DNA from: UBA937 sp031549725
GTDB lineage: Bacteria > Spirochaetota > Spirochaetia > Treponematales > Breznakiellaceae
NCBI GenBank assembly: GCA_031549725.1
Contig: JAVBPH010000017.1
Coordinates: 1 to 64,000 of the forward strand
Direction: 5' to 3'
DNA length: 64,000 nt
Shown here: piece by piece, positions 52,801 through 60,909 of the stretch
Numbering within the stretch: the stretch's first letter is position 1
Layout: each line of letters starts with the position of its first letter
Made by a program: the position numbers and the translations under genes
The notes under the pieces: model-generated
What the model saw: only the letters and a program-made list of their open reading frames with translations
Database searches by the model: none
What the model was told of the DNA's origin: nothing

Positions 52801-53661
52801 ATGATTATTAATCACAACTTAAGTGCAATGTTTGCCGACAGGTCCCTCAAGGTCACCCAGAATTATCTGGAAAAGAACATGGAAAAACTGTCGAGCGGCA
52901 TGCGCATCAACCGCGCCGGTGATGATGCTTCTGGACTCGCTGTTTCCGAAAAGATGCGAAGCCAGATTCGGGGTTTGAATCAGGCATCTACCAATGCCCA
53001 GAATGGTATTTCATTCATTCAGACAGCGGAAGGGTATCTCCAGGAAACCCAGGACATCATGCAGAGAATGCGTGAACTGGCTGTGCAGTCTTCGAACGGT
53101 ATTTATTCCGCAGAAGACCGGATGCAGATTCAGGTCGAAGTCTCCCAGCTTATCGACGAAGTAGACCGCATTGCATCCCACGCCCAGTTCAATGGTATGA
53201 ACTTACTTACCGGCCGCTTTGGCCGTGAAGTCGGCGAAAACGTAATTACCGCTTCTATGTGGTTCCACATTGGTGCCAACATGGATCAGCGGGAAAGAGC
53301 TTTTATCGGCACCATGACCGCCAAGGGCCTCGGGGTCCGCAACGTGGGTGACGATTCCATCCTTTCACTGTCCTCTCCGGACAGTGCCAACCGTGCCATT
53401 GGAACCCTTGACGAAGCGCTTAAGAAAGTCAGCAAACAGCGGGCTGATCTTGGCGCCTACCAGAACCGCCTGGAACACGCTATCCGCGGCCTCGATATTG
53501 GGGCCGAAAATCTGCAAGCCGCAGAGTCCCGCATCCGCGACACCAATATGGCTAACGAGATGGTCTGGTATACCAAAAACCAGATCCTCAACCAGTCAGG
53601 TACCGCTATGCTCGCTCAGGCAAACAAGAGGGGACAAAGCGTACTCCAGCTCCTGCAGTAA
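52801..53661 (+). CDS. flaB: Periplasmic flagellar core filament protein FlaB
   Basis: The core flagellin of spirochaete periplasmic flagella. The 286-residue protein has the conserved N-terminal coiled-coil (IINHNLSAMFADRS, EKLSSGMRINRAGDDASGL), a short variable middle and the conserved C-terminal half (NMANEMVWYTKNQILNQSG). The length is exactly that of typical Treponema FlaB proteins. No signal peptide, as expected for FlaB, which is exported by the flagellar type III system. It is a single gene with its own sigma-28 promoter and a strong terminator. FlgM encoded 3 kb away would control it. Codon use looks highly optimised. Confidence 0.97.
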   Translation: MIINHNLSAMFADRSLKVTQNYLEKNMEKLSSGMRINRAGDDASGLAVSEKMRSQIRGLNQASTNAQNGISFIQTAEGYLQETQDIMQRMRELAVQSSNGIYSAEDRMQIQVEVSQLIDEVDRIASHAQFNGMNLLTGRFGREVGENVITASMWFHIGANMDQRERAFIGTMTAKGLGVRNVGDDSILSLSSPDSANRAIGTLDEALKKVSKQRADLGAYQNRLEHAIRGLDIGAENLQAAESRIRDTNMANEMVWYTKNQILNQSGTAMLAQANKRGQSVLQLLQ

Positions 53662-53704
53662 ACCTCAACCGAGGTCTCTCCAGCAGGAGACGTACCGGGA
53701 AGGC

Positions 53705-53739
53705 GCCGTTCCGGCTTAGGCCGGAACGGCTTCTTTTTT
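53705..53739 (+). terminator. flaB intrinsic terminator
   Basis: A perfect 11-bp stem GCCGTTCCGGC / GCCGGAACGGC with loop TTAG, followed by TTCTTTTTT. Classical form. Confidence 0.95.
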
Positions 53740-53774
53740 ATCTGAACATCATAAAAACGGAAACCCTGTCATTA

Positions 53775-53941
53775 ATGAAGAACCCCGACGCAGAGCCTCG
53801 GTGCATCTTCGTTGTAGAGGAAATTATTATACAGGCTGAAGGGTTCATACCACATACAAACGTTTCAACCTTCATCCAGGGCGATAAAAAATCAACCGAG
53901 GCAAGCATCGTGTATGAACCCCAACAGCCTTCCAATCAAAT
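53775..53941 (+). repeat. Repeat family C, copy 3
   Basis: 167 bp matching copies at 19924 and 40107. The 5' hairpin is partly degenerate here (AACCCCG against CGGTGCATC), but the long stem GGCTGAAGGGTTCATACC / GTATGAACCCCAACAGCC is kept. The rest of 53740-54158 shows no gene; a short partial F-like hairpin lies near 54090-54128. Confidence 0.9.
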
Positions 53942-54158
53942 TTGAATATCATTCACTTTTTTATATACTTAAAGTTATTATAGAATAAAATTATGTATAA
54001 ATAACTATCAAGAATTCATCCCTGCCTCATCCTAAATTGCCGCTTTGAATTTGTTTTGATCACATGCATAACCTTATTATTTTATAAAATGAGGCTTTTT
54101 TAAAAATAATCAAGTTTTGAAAAATGCTCAAACATCAATTTAAAATTGGAGAAACGCT

Positions 54159-55655
54159 ATGAAACAAAAATGGAAATTTCTTTCAGCAACGGCACTTATT
54201 ACTGCATTACTGGTATTTTTGACTGTAAGCTGCAGCAGTGTCGGTTCATCTTCGGACAGTACCGGAACAACTAAAACCGCAGGTTACCAGTTTACCAACG
54301 GCTATCCGGACGCAGCATCAATCCAGGGTTTATACAATGATGCGGATTTGAACAGGGCGGTCACCGCATACCGGTTTTTCTACCCCACTGTTTCAGGAGA
54401 AGCTATTCTGAGGGGCAACACAGCAATCGGCGTGGTTCCGAATAAGGTATTCGGAACCCTCGACACAAAACCAATCCATTTGGGTTTTACACTGAATTCG
54501 GATACTCCCTATGCGCCTGTCCTGCTGGACCTGAGTTCCGGGCCTTTTGTGGTGGAACTGCCTCCGGGTTCATTAATTGTGGTAGCCCTTGATGTAAACC
54601 AGCGGTGGGTAGCCGACATGGGAATCCCCGGGCCGGATGCGGGTAAAGGGGGTAAACACCTGATTCTTCCTCCGGAGTACAAGGGTACTATCCCCACGGG
54701 TTACCATGTATGGAATTCAACATCAAATAATCTACTAGTGGGCGTCCGGGCTTTACCCATGGACGGCGATGTTAAGAAAGCCATGGATTTAATTACCACC
54801 ATCAAGGTGCACCCCCTCAATCCGGGAAGCGACTGGAAAGATCCCACCTGGGTGGATCTTACAGCCAAACCCCAGGATACCACCCCGCTGAAATGGGAAA
54901 ATAACTTCCAGTTCTGGCAGATGCTATATGAAGTAATTAACCGGGAACCGGCCTATCCGGGATATTTTACTCATTATGGTGAATTAGCTGCCCTGGGAAT
55001 TGAAAAGGGCAAGCCCTTTAATCCCGATGCCAGGATGAAGGGTATTCTGGAACAGGCGGCTATAATCGGGAACCAGCAGATGAGGGTCCAGTCCTTTGCG
55101 GACCGCAGGCCCGACAGGGTGGTCTGGCAGGACCGCCAATGGGAATGGGTAGGACTCCGGCCTGAAAATGGTGACTTTGCGACTCCTAATTATTCCGACC
55201 TTACTGCGAGGGAAGTGTGGTTTTATCAGGCCATAGGTGCTTCTCCTGCCATGTTCCGCAGACAGGCCGGATCAGGATCGGTGTACTGGCTGGGACTCCG
55301 GGATAAAAACGGTGTGTATGTGGACGGCGCCAAAACCTACAAACTTACCATCCCCCAGCCGGTTCCGGCGCAGCTTTTCTGGTCGGTAACCGTATACGAT
55401 TCGGATACCCGGAGCCAGATTAATTCAGGCCAGGGTTATGCCGCACTGCGTTCCATGTTTGAACTGAAGGACCTTGCAGGGGGCAATGCTCCGATCGAAT
55501 TGTATTTTGGTCCAAAAGCACCCGCGGGCAAGGAAAAACAATGGATACAAACTATTCCCGGCAAGGGATGGTTTGTGTATTTCCGGGTATACGGACCCCA
55601 GGCACCTGCATTTGACGGAACCTGGAAACCCGGCGATTTTGAGGACGTAAAATGA
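54159..55655 (+). CDS. DUF1254/DUF1214-domain lipoprotein
   Basis: A 498-residue protein with lipoprotein signal (lipobox TVSC, Cys25) and a Ser/Thr-rich linker. A DUF1254 region follows (residues about 60-190), with NDADLNRAVTAYRFFYPTVSG and TLNSDTPYAPVLLDLSSGPFVVELPPG. The C-terminal DUF1214 region contains YWLGLRDKNG, QLFWSVTVYDSDTRSQI and ELYFGP. These two domains commonly occur together in exported proteins; the function is unknown. GGAG precedes the start. It appears monocistronic with a strong terminator. One membrane anchor only; no catalytic motif can be named. Confidence 0.9.
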   Translation: MKQKWKFLSATALITALLVFLTVSCSSVGSSSDSTGTTKTAGYQFTNGYPDAASIQGLYNDADLNRAVTAYRFFYPTVSGEAILRGNTAIGVVPNKVFGTLDTKPIHLGFTLNSDTPYAPVLLDLSSGPFVVELPPGSLIVVALDVNQRWVADMGIPGPDAGKGGKHLILPPEYKGTIPTGYHVWNSTSNNLLVGVRALPMDGDVKKAMDLITTIKVHPLNPGSDWKDPTWVDLTAKPQDTTPLKWENNFQFWQMLYEVINREPAYPGYFTHYGELAALGIEKGKPFNPDARMKGILEQAAIIGNQQMRVQSFADRRPDRVVWQDRQWEWVGLRPENGDFATPNYSDLTAREVWFYQAIGASPAMFRRQAGSGSVYWLGLRDKNGVYVDGAKTYKLTIPQPVPAQLFWSVTVYDSDTRSQINSGQGYAALRSMFELKDLAGGNAPIELYFGPKAPAGKEKQWIQTIPGKGWFVYFRVYGPQAPAFDGTWKPGDFEDVK

Positions 55656-55656
55656 A

Positions 55657-55690
55657 CCTCCGCGGGGTATTAAACCAGACTTCCGAATAA
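55657..55690. repeat. Repeat family D fragment
   Basis: CGGGGTATTAAACCAGAC followed by TTCCGAATAAA, related to 15207-15250 and the fuller copy at 60956-61012. Confidence 0.6.
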
Positions 55691-55705
55691 ACCGGCCTAA
55701 CAATA

Positions 55706-55746
55706 AAAAACCCGCTGCAGCTTTGAAGCCGCAGCGGGTTTTTTAT
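55706..55746 (+). terminator. Terminator of the DUF1254 gene
   Basis: AAAAAACCCGCTGC-(loop)-GCAGCGGGTTTTTT; stem with A- and T-runs on both sides, so it could act in both directions. Confidence 0.92.
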
Positions 55747-55754
55747 GAAAATAG

Positions 55755-55791
55755 GGGTTTTATCAAAACTCAGGTAGTTTTGATAAAACCC
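55755..55791. repeat. F-type hairpin
   Basis: A perfect 16-bp stem GGGTTTTATCAAAACT / AGTTTTGATAAAACCC with loop CAGGT. It is the same design as the first hairpin of family F, with compensating changes. It sits between the terminator above and the 3' end of the minus-strand small gene. Confidence 0.8.
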
Positions 55792-55831
55792 AATATATAA
55801 TCCTTCAACCAGAATATTTTTCTTTCCAGGA

Positions 55832-56011
55832 TTATACCGTTTCATCCACCGTATTCCCTTCATAATCCGGAAGAGGAGCTTCCTCCGGGGCCTGTTCTGC
55901 AGGCTGTTCCGGGGGCGGCGGAGACTGAGTTTCAGGTTCCGGGGGAATCGGATCAAATTCCGGAGCAGGAACGGTAATCCCCAGGATTCCTTCGGCACTA
56001 TCCGAGGCCAT
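55832..56011 (-). CDS. Small Pro/Glu-rich protein
   Basis: A 59-residue product beginning MASDSAEGILGITVPAPEF with a Pro-Glu-rich tail (PPEPETQSPPPP). The start is fixed by a strong AAGGAGG eight bases before the ATG. There is no signal peptide. The composition is that of a flexible, acidic, proline-rich peptide. No family is recognised. The strong ribosome site argues that it is really translated. It is divergent from the DUF523 gene. Confidence 0.6.
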   Translation of the reverse strand: MASDSAEGILGITVPAPEFDPIPPEPETQSPPPPEQPAEQAPEEAPLPDYEGNTVDETV

Positions 56012-56122
56012 ATTATCCCTCCTTATCAAAAATATAAAAACCAGTTTTTCATACTGATTTATCCCTTTAAATTTAATAAGCTTTCCTAATTTGTGCAAAT
56101 TAATGTACATTATTGGATTACC

Positions 56123-56572
56123 ATGATTATTATTAGCGCCTGCCTGGCGGGAACCCCCTGCAGATACAATGGAAAGGATTATCCCGTTCCGGGACTGTCC
56201 GAATTCGCCAAATCCGGTAAAACCATCACCCTATGCCCGGAAATTCTGGGCGGACTGGCGGTACCCAGGGAGCCCTGTGAAATAAGGGTATCCGGAACCG
56301 GATTATCCGTAATAGGAAAGGACGGAAAAGACCATACCCGGGCCTTTCACCTGGGAGCGGAAAAAGTCCTGGAAATCTGCCGGAAACACCACATTAAATC
56401 GGCCATTTTGAAGTCAAAAAGCCCTTCCTGCGGCTGCGGCATCATCTATGACGGCTCTTTTTCGGGCACCCTGACCAGCGGAAACGGCATTTGTGCGGAC
56501 CTGCTCCTGAAAAACGGCATTTCGGTTTACACAGAGGAAAACTGGGAACAAATCCCAGCGGAATTACGCTGA
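56123..56572 (+). CDS. DUF523-family cysteine protein
   Basis: A 149-residue protein. Motifs are SACLAGTPCRYNG at the N-terminus, CPEILGGLAVPREPCEI in the middle and LKSKSPSCGCG, which are characteristic of DUF523. Conserved cysteines at several of these blocks may bind a metal or act in redox chemistry. The exact function is unknown. The start is at the ATG at 56123, where the family begins, rather than ten codons upstream. It appears monocistronic. Confidence 0.88.
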   Translation: MIIISACLAGTPCRYNGKDYPVPGLSEFAKSGKTITLCPEILGGLAVPREPCEIRVSGTGLSVIGKDGKDHTRAFHLGAEKVLEICRKHHIKSAILKSKSPSCGCGIIYDGSFSGTLTSGNGICADLLLKNGISVYTEENWEQIPAELR

Positions 56573-56612
56573 AGGTCATTTCATAAAACCTTATTTCCTG
56601 CAGATCCCCTTC

Positions 56613-56690
56613 ATGATTCGAGAGCCTCAGCACAAGTAACCCCAGGGCCCGGAGACTCCCGGTGGTTGAGGCTCCCGAAACCACCTGTGC
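56613..56690. repeat. Repeat family E unit
   Basis: TTCGAGAGCCTCAG, then GGTGGTTGAGGCTCCCGAAACCACC in the second part. It is directly followed by a family A copy, and another E unit follows that, so the A copy is bracketed by E units. Confidence 0.75.
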
Positions 56691-56692
56691 AA

Positions 56693-56874
56693 TCAAAAAC
56701 CTTCTGCACGCTTTCGCGTGCGAGGCAGAGCAGCGAGGTTTGTTGGTTCTGTAAGGTATGGATTTTATGTGGGTTTAATACCCATACAATTTTCATTTAC
56801 AAGATTTTTAGAACGCCCCAGAGCCTCGCACGCGGGAGCGTGCAGAAGGTATTAAACCCACTTGCGAATAAAAA
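56693..56874 (+). repeat. Repeat family A, copy 2
   Basis: Nearly identical to 9811-9988; the same 5' hairpin, GGTTCTGTAAGG linker, long stem GTGGGTTTAATACC / GGTATTAAACCCAC and an inner hairpin GCACGC-GGGA-GCGTGC. This copy provides the uninterrupted site (GTTCTAAAAATC in reverse complement) that proves the B insertion in copy 3. Flanks AATCAAAAAC and AATAAAAAC resemble a degenerate direct repeat. Confidence 0.93.
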
Positions 56875-56885
56875 CTTTTTTATCA

Positions 56886-56962
56886 CAAGGCCCTTCGAGA
56901 GCCTCAGGGCCCGGATGGAATCTCCCGGTAGTTGGAACTCTCGAAACCACCAGCGAAGAAGA
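56886..56962. repeat. Repeat family E unit
   Basis: CCCTTCGAGAGCCTCAGGGCC, then CGGTAGTTGGAACTCTCG and AAACCACC. The unit is degenerate compared with the iol array. It lies just before the putative 6S-like RNA. Confidence 0.7.
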
Positions 56963-57053
56963 TATTCTTTGATAAACTATGAAAAAACGGTATTTCCATC
57001 TACACAGAGGAGAACCGGCACCACGCCGGACAAAACCCCATCCCGGCCCCAGC

Positions 57054-57219
57054 GGCCAGGACCGGGTAATTCTGGTACTGCGTATCCCAATGCCTGGGGA
57101 GGTGAACCCTGCCCGGGCGCATCCGCAGTGCCCGCAGGGCCGAGGACCGCGCCCGGCCAGGGTTTGCCTCCCCAGCGCGACGGTAAACCTCCATACCAGC
57201 CCATTACCCGCCCCTGACC
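57054..57219 (+). ncRNA. Putative 6S-like rod-shaped RNA
   Basis: About 166 nt fold into one long rod. The closing stem is 57054-57070 with 57203-57219 (14 of 17 pairs, including CGGGTAAT / ATTACCCG), then CTGGTA / TACCAG. A central bubble of 16 and 18 nt follows (57078-57093, 57176-57193). The upper stems are CTGGGGAGG / CCTCCCCAG, AACCCTG / CAGGGTT and CCGGGCGC / GCGCCCGG, capped by a 28-nt apical part. A closing stem, large central bubble and long terminal stem are the design of 6S RNA. TTGATA, 16 bp, TATTTC at 56966-56993 is a possible promoter. The strand is uncertain because a rod reads alike on both. Pro/Gly-rich frames here are explained by the GC-rich stems. Confidence 0.55.
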
Positions 57220-57227
57220 GCACTTAC

Positions 57228-57256
57228 TTGACCAAGCTATTCAAATTCCCTATACT
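57228..57256 (+). promoter_or_regulatory. Sigma-70-type promoter of the rpmH operon
   Basis: TTGACC (57228-57233), 17-bp spacer, TATACT (57251-57256). Consensus-like, about 112 bp upstream of rpmH, with AAGGAG before the start codon. The leader between them contains a small hairpin TGCCTTCCGGCA. Confidence 0.78.
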
Positions 57257-57367
57257 CATACGTCTAGAATGCTTACAACTGTTTTGTCTATGTTGTTTTA
57301 GTTTTCGTGCCTTCCGGCACAGCGGAATGAAACAAGAACCTTTATATAGATGCAAGGAGATTCTCCC

Positions 57368-57523
57368 ATGAAGCGTACTTATCAGCCTAGTAAAGTTAAA
57401 CGCAACCGTAAATTTGGATTCCGGGCCAGAATGAAGACCCGGGGCGGCCGCCTGGTTCTAAAACGGCGGAGAGCCAAGGGCCGGATCAAACTCAGCGTTT
57501 CTGACGAAAAGAAACCCTATTAA
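57368..57523 (+). CDS. rpmH: 50S ribosomal protein L34
   Basis: A 51-residue basic protein starting MKRTYQPSKVKRNRKFGFR, the classic L34 sequence, then MKTRGGRLVLKRRRAKGR. The length is normal, with a few extra residues at the C-terminus (SVSDEKKPY). A ribosome site AAGGAG precedes it. It is the first gene of the rpmH-rnpA-yidD-yidC-jag operon. The rnpA frame continues in the same phase after its stop codon. Confidence 0.97.
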   Translation: MKRTYQPSKVKRNRKFGFRARMKTRGGRLVLKRRRAKGRIKLSVSDEKKPY

Positions 57524-57535
57524 ACGGAGCTGAAT

Positions 57536-57886
57536 CTGTCTTTCCGGTTTAGGCGGACAGAGAGATTAAAGGGAAGGGATCAGATTAAGGCAGTATTTGC
57601 CGGAGGCAGGGGTGTTTCATGTCCCGGTGCAAAACTGTTTATTCTGAAAAATGAACTGCCGGTTAACCGCATTGCCTTTGCATTAAGTAAAAAATACGGC
57701 AATGCGGTGCAAAGAAACCATTCCCGCCGGATCAGCCGTGAAGTTTACCGGCAAATCCGGGATCGGCTTTGTACCGGTTATGATTTGGTTTTACTGGTTT
57801 ATCCCGGAAGGGATTCATTTTCACTCCGGGTTGAGCAGTTGAATGTGCTTTTTTCTAAAGTCAATGTATTACTGGAAACAAAGTGA
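57536..57886 (+). CDS. rnpA: Ribonuclease P protein component
   Basis: The protein subunit of RNase P. About 116 residues: FRFRRTERLKGRDQIKAVF, then NRIAFALSKKYGNAVQRNHSRRISREVYR, where RNHSRR is the conserved RNR-type motif, and a C-terminal DLVLLVYPGRD. No ATG, GTG or TTG exists in frame before the conserved region. The best start is CTG at 57536, seven bases after GGAG (57525-57528), or CTG at 57530. The frame is the same as rpmH's, directly after its TAA, so re-initiation is likely. The stop overlaps the yidD start. Sequence error cannot be excluded. Confidence 0.85.
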   Translation: MSFRFRRTERLKGRDQIKAVFAGGRGVSCPGAKLFILKNELPVNRIAFALSKKYGNAVQRNHSRRISREVYRQIRDRLCTGYDLVLLVYPGRDSFSLRVEQLNVLFSKVNVLLETK

Positions 57887-58104
57887 TATCACCTTTAAAG
57901 AGCCTTATGCTGTTGCTTATTCGGTTCTATCAAAAAGCTGTATCGCCTCATTTTCCCCCAAGTTGCAGATATGTACCAACCTGTTCCGTATATGCATATG
58001 AAGCAATCCAGAAATATGGCATCATAAAAGGTTTTTATCTTGCAATAAGAAGGATCCTGCGGTGTCACCCGTTCCATCCGGGCGGATACGACCCCGTACC
58101 ATGA
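57883..58104 (+). CDS. yidD: Membrane protein insertion efficiency factor
   Basis: A 73-residue protein with an amphipathic N-terminal helix (PLKSLMLLLIRFYQKAVSP) and the conserved cysteines in PPSCRYVPTCSVYAYEAI, plus GFYLAIRRILRCHPFHPGGYDPVP in parts at the end. It assists YidC-dependent insertion. It starts with GTG overlapping the rnpA stop (GTGA) and ends 16 bp before yidC. The order rnpA-yidD-yidC is the normal one. Confidence 0.95.
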   Translation: MISPLKSLMLLLIRFYQKAVSPHFPPSCRYVPTCSVYAYEAIQKYGIIKGFYLAIRRILRCHPFHPGGYDPVP

Positions 58105-58120
58105 ATTGTTGAGGAGTCGC

Positions 58121-59911
58121 ATGGAAAAGAATACCATTTTGGCCGTGGTTTTTTCGGTCGTTATTATAATAGGATGGACCTTTGTCCAGGGCAAATTTTT
58201 TCCCTCTCAAACACCACCTGTTACCCCTGCCCCTGTTACGGCGGACCAGCCCTTAATCCAGGATGTTGCCCCCGGAACAAGTACCATTTCAGACAATACG
58301 GACCTGCCGGTCATGGAAACCGTTACCGAAACACCGGTGGCTGAACCGGAAAACCTGGTAAATGAGTGGATAACCATGGATACCAACCTGGTAACGGTTA
58401 TCTTTTCCAATAAAGGCGGGGACATAGTCTCCTACAAATTAAAGGAACACTCCGATCAGGAAAACCTGGTGGAGATGGTTCTTCCCGGTACCGCGGAGCC
58501 CCATGCATTTTCCATGGCCTTCGGGGATTACAACGCCCAGCCGGTTGAAAAGCTGTTTAATGTAAGGCAAGTTTCTCCCACCATTATTGAGTTTTTCAAG
58601 GATTTCTATGTTTCCGCTAATAATACAGAAACCCAGCTGATCCGTTTGACCAAACGCTACGAATTTATCCCCGATGAATACATGTTCCAGCTTTCCATCA
58701 TCATTGACGGCGGGACCCATATTCCCCGGCTTACATCAACCAATATTGCCTATACCTTATATTTTGGTCCCCAAATCGGACCTGTTTTTGAAAAGCTTGA
58801 CGGGCGCTATGAATTCCGCAACTACGTAACATTCCAAAACAACAAGCAGAAAAATGAAAAGGTAAGCGGCACCAAGGTCATCGATTATGATACCAAATGG
58901 GCGGCGATAGCAGGAAAATATTTTACCTTCATAGCCCTGCCGGACAGTGTTCCCGTCACATACACCTTTTCAACCAAGGAAGAACCCGGCCTGCCCGCAG
59001 CATCAAGGCTTTATATGACCAGGCCGGCCCTGACGGGGTCAAAAACAATAGACACCTACCGCTTCTACATTGGCCCCAAAAACCAGAAAAATCTGGCCAT
59101 CTATGATACCGCGGCTAACCACTTTAAACTGAAGGATACCCGGATAAATGCGGTGGCTGCCACCAGCGGTTTCTGGGCTCCCCTGGAGGGCGCCCTCAAA
59201 TGGCTCCTCCAGCTTTTCTATAATTTGATCCCCAACTGGGGTGTGGCAATTATTCTTTTAACCCTGCTGGTTAAAATTCTTTTCTTCCCACTAACGAAAA
59301 AAAGTTCTGAAACTACCCTGAGGATGCAGGCTATGAGTCCAAAAATTCAGGAACTTCAGACTAAATACAAGGATAACCCCCAGAAACTGAACACCGAAAT
59401 GGCGGAACTGTACAAAAAAGAAGGGGCCAATCCTCTTACGGGTTGTCTGCCCATGCTGCTGCAGCTGCCTATTTTCCTGGCGATGTATAACCTTTTCAAC
59501 ACCCATTTTGACCTGCGGGGGGCCATGTTTATTCCCGGCTGGATTCCCGACCTTTCCCGTCCCGAATCGGTCTGGAATTTTGCACCCTTTAAGATTCCTA
59601 TTTTGGGATGGAGCGATTTAAGACTGCTGCCCTTTATCTATGTAGGTTCCCAGCTGCTCTACGGCAAGGTGACCCAGACCCCCGACCAGCAGGGAAATGC
59701 CCAGATGAAGATGATGTTGTACGTTATGCCCATCGTGTTTTTCTTCATCCTTTACGACGTACCATCGGGACTTCTGGTATATTGGATCATGTCCAACTTA
59801 CTTACCATGGTTCAGCAGCTTACTATTAACAAATACCTGGCCAAGCGGAAGGCGGCCATGGCAAGTGAAGATAAGGGGCCGGTGATTGCCCCTAGGAAAA
59901 AGAAGAAGTAA
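58121..59911 (+). CDS. yidC: Membrane protein insertase YidC
   Basis: Inserts proteins into the inner membrane. A 596-residue Gram-negative-type YidC. One N-terminal helix (TILAVVFSVVIIIGWTFV) is followed by a Pro/Thr-rich linker and a large periplasmic domain (about 75-345). The conserved five-helix core begins near residue 365, with NWGVAIILLTLLVKILFFPLTKKS in parts, QELQTKYKDNPQKLNTEMAELYKKEGANPL in parts and a basic C-terminal tail ending KKKK. GAGGAG six bases before the ATG at 58121 fixes the start over upstream TTG codons. Confidence 0.97.
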   Translation: MEKNTILAVVFSVVIIIGWTFVQGKFFPSQTPPVTPAPVTADQPLIQDVAPGTSTISDNTDLPVMETVTETPVAEPENLVNEWITMDTNLVTVIFSNKGGDIVSYKLKEHSDQENLVEMVLPGTAEPHAFSMAFGDYNAQPVEKLFNVRQVSPTIIEFFKDFYVSANNTETQLIRLTKRYEFIPDEYMFQLSIIIDGGTHIPRLTSTNIAYTLYFGPQIGPVFEKLDGRYEFRNYVTFQNNKQKNEKVSGTKVIDYDTKWAAIAGKYFTFIALPDSVPVTYTFSTKEEPGLPAASRLYMTRPALTGSKTIDTYRFYIGPKNQKNLAIYDTAANHFKLKDTRINAVAATSGFWAPLEGALKWLLQLFYNLIPNWGVAIILLTLLVKILFFPLTKKSSETTLRMQAMSPKIQELQTKYKDNPQKLNTEMAELYKKEGANPLTGCLPMLLQLPIFLAMYNLFNTHFDLRGAMFIPGWIPDLSRPESVWNFAPFKIPILGWSDLRLLPFIYVGSQLLYGKVTQTPDQQGNAQMKMMLYVMPIVFFFILYDVPSGLLVYWIMSNLLTMVQQLTINKYLAKRKAAMASEDKGPVIAPRKKKK

Positions 59912-60135
59912 ATTTGATACCTCCGGGATATAATTGTTTTCCGGGGGTATGCTTTGAATGTTTTTGATAAATTGAAAAAATTTTGATGTTTTGAGAATAT
60001 CCGCCGGTTTTAATTACGGTTGTTTTTAAAACCGGCTGCGGAACTGGATTTTCCGCAGAATCCCGGGATTTGTTCCAAGAGTATTGTGTTAATAACCCGG
60101 AGGAATATGCAATTTCTTTCGCTAGGAGCGAGTAT

Positions 60136-60867
60136 ATGATATATGAATTTGAAGGTCGTACCGAAAAAGAAGCCATTGACCGGGCGGCTGAGGAACTGGG
60201 CCTGGACAGGGACAATTTTGATGTTGAAATCCTGGAAACCCAGAAATCAGGTTTATTCAAAAAGGGATTTGTAAAAATCCAGGTGCACACCAGCAAGCCC
60301 GTAACGCTGAATCCCAGGAAAAAAGCAACGGAAGATTCATTCAATGAAGAACCTTTCCCGCAGGAACGTTACAGCCAGCCCGTGTTTGGTGATCCTGAAC
60401 CAAAAAACGAATTTGAAAAAAATCTGATTGTTTTTATGGAAGGACTGCTTCAGTACATGAATTATCCCGGAAAAGTATCGGTCCAGTTCAGGGAAGAAAG
60501 AAAAATCGGGCTCAAGATTGATTCGGAATATTCTTCAATCCTGATAGGGAAAAAAGGCAAAAACCTGGATGCCCTCCAGCTGCTGGCAAATATTTATGCC
60601 GGAAAGGCCGGGGAAGAAAATATCCGGGTAATTCTTGACAGTGAAAACTACCGGATCCGCCGGGAGGAATCCCTGGTCCGGCTGGCCTACACCGTGGCGG
60701 ACAAAGTCCGGGAAACCCGGGGTTCAATCCTGTTGGAACCCATGAACCCCTTTGACCGCCGTTTAATCCACACCACCCTTAACGACATTTCCGATATTGA
60801 AACTAAGAGCGAGGGTGAAGGGCTCTACAAACAAGTCAGGGTTTTTTACCGGGGCGGCGGGCGCTGA
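60136..60867 (+). CDS. jag: RNA-binding protein Jag/KhpB
   Basis: A 243-residue RNA-binding protein. The Jag N-terminal domain (MIYEFEGRTEKEAIDRAAEEL, FDVEILETQKSGLFKKGF) comes first. A KH domain with the IGKKGKNLDALQ loop and an R3H domain with NPFDRRLIHTTLND follow. The place after yidC is conserved in many bacteria. TAGGAG ahead of 60136 and the family start favour this ATG over 60070. The operon ends here with a hairpin terminator. Confidence 0.93.
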   Translation: MIYEFEGRTEKEAIDRAAEELGLDRDNFDVEILETQKSGLFKKGFVKIQVHTSKPVTLNPRKKATEDSFNEEPFPQERYSQPVFGDPEPKNEFEKNLIVFMEGLLQYMNYPGKVSVQFREERKIGLKIDSEYSSILIGKKGKNLDALQLLANIYAGKAGEENIRVILDSENYRIRREESLVRLAYTVADKVRETRGSILLEPMNPFDRRLIHTTLNDISDIETKSEGEGLYKQVRVFYRGGGR

Positions 60868-60909
60868 TCCGTAAAAAATGACATCTTATTTTCTTTAGCC
60901 GTCCATTAT

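Noticed and set aside
56666..57217. Pro/Gly-rich coding frame before rpmH
   Set aside because: It runs through a non-coding repeat and the rod-shaped fold, has no family and is better explained by GC-rich base-paired DNA.
57054..57219. SRP (4.5S) RNA or RNase P RNA
   Set aside because: The SRP apical signature with GGAAG and AGCAG is absent on both strands, and no RNase P core motifs are seen.
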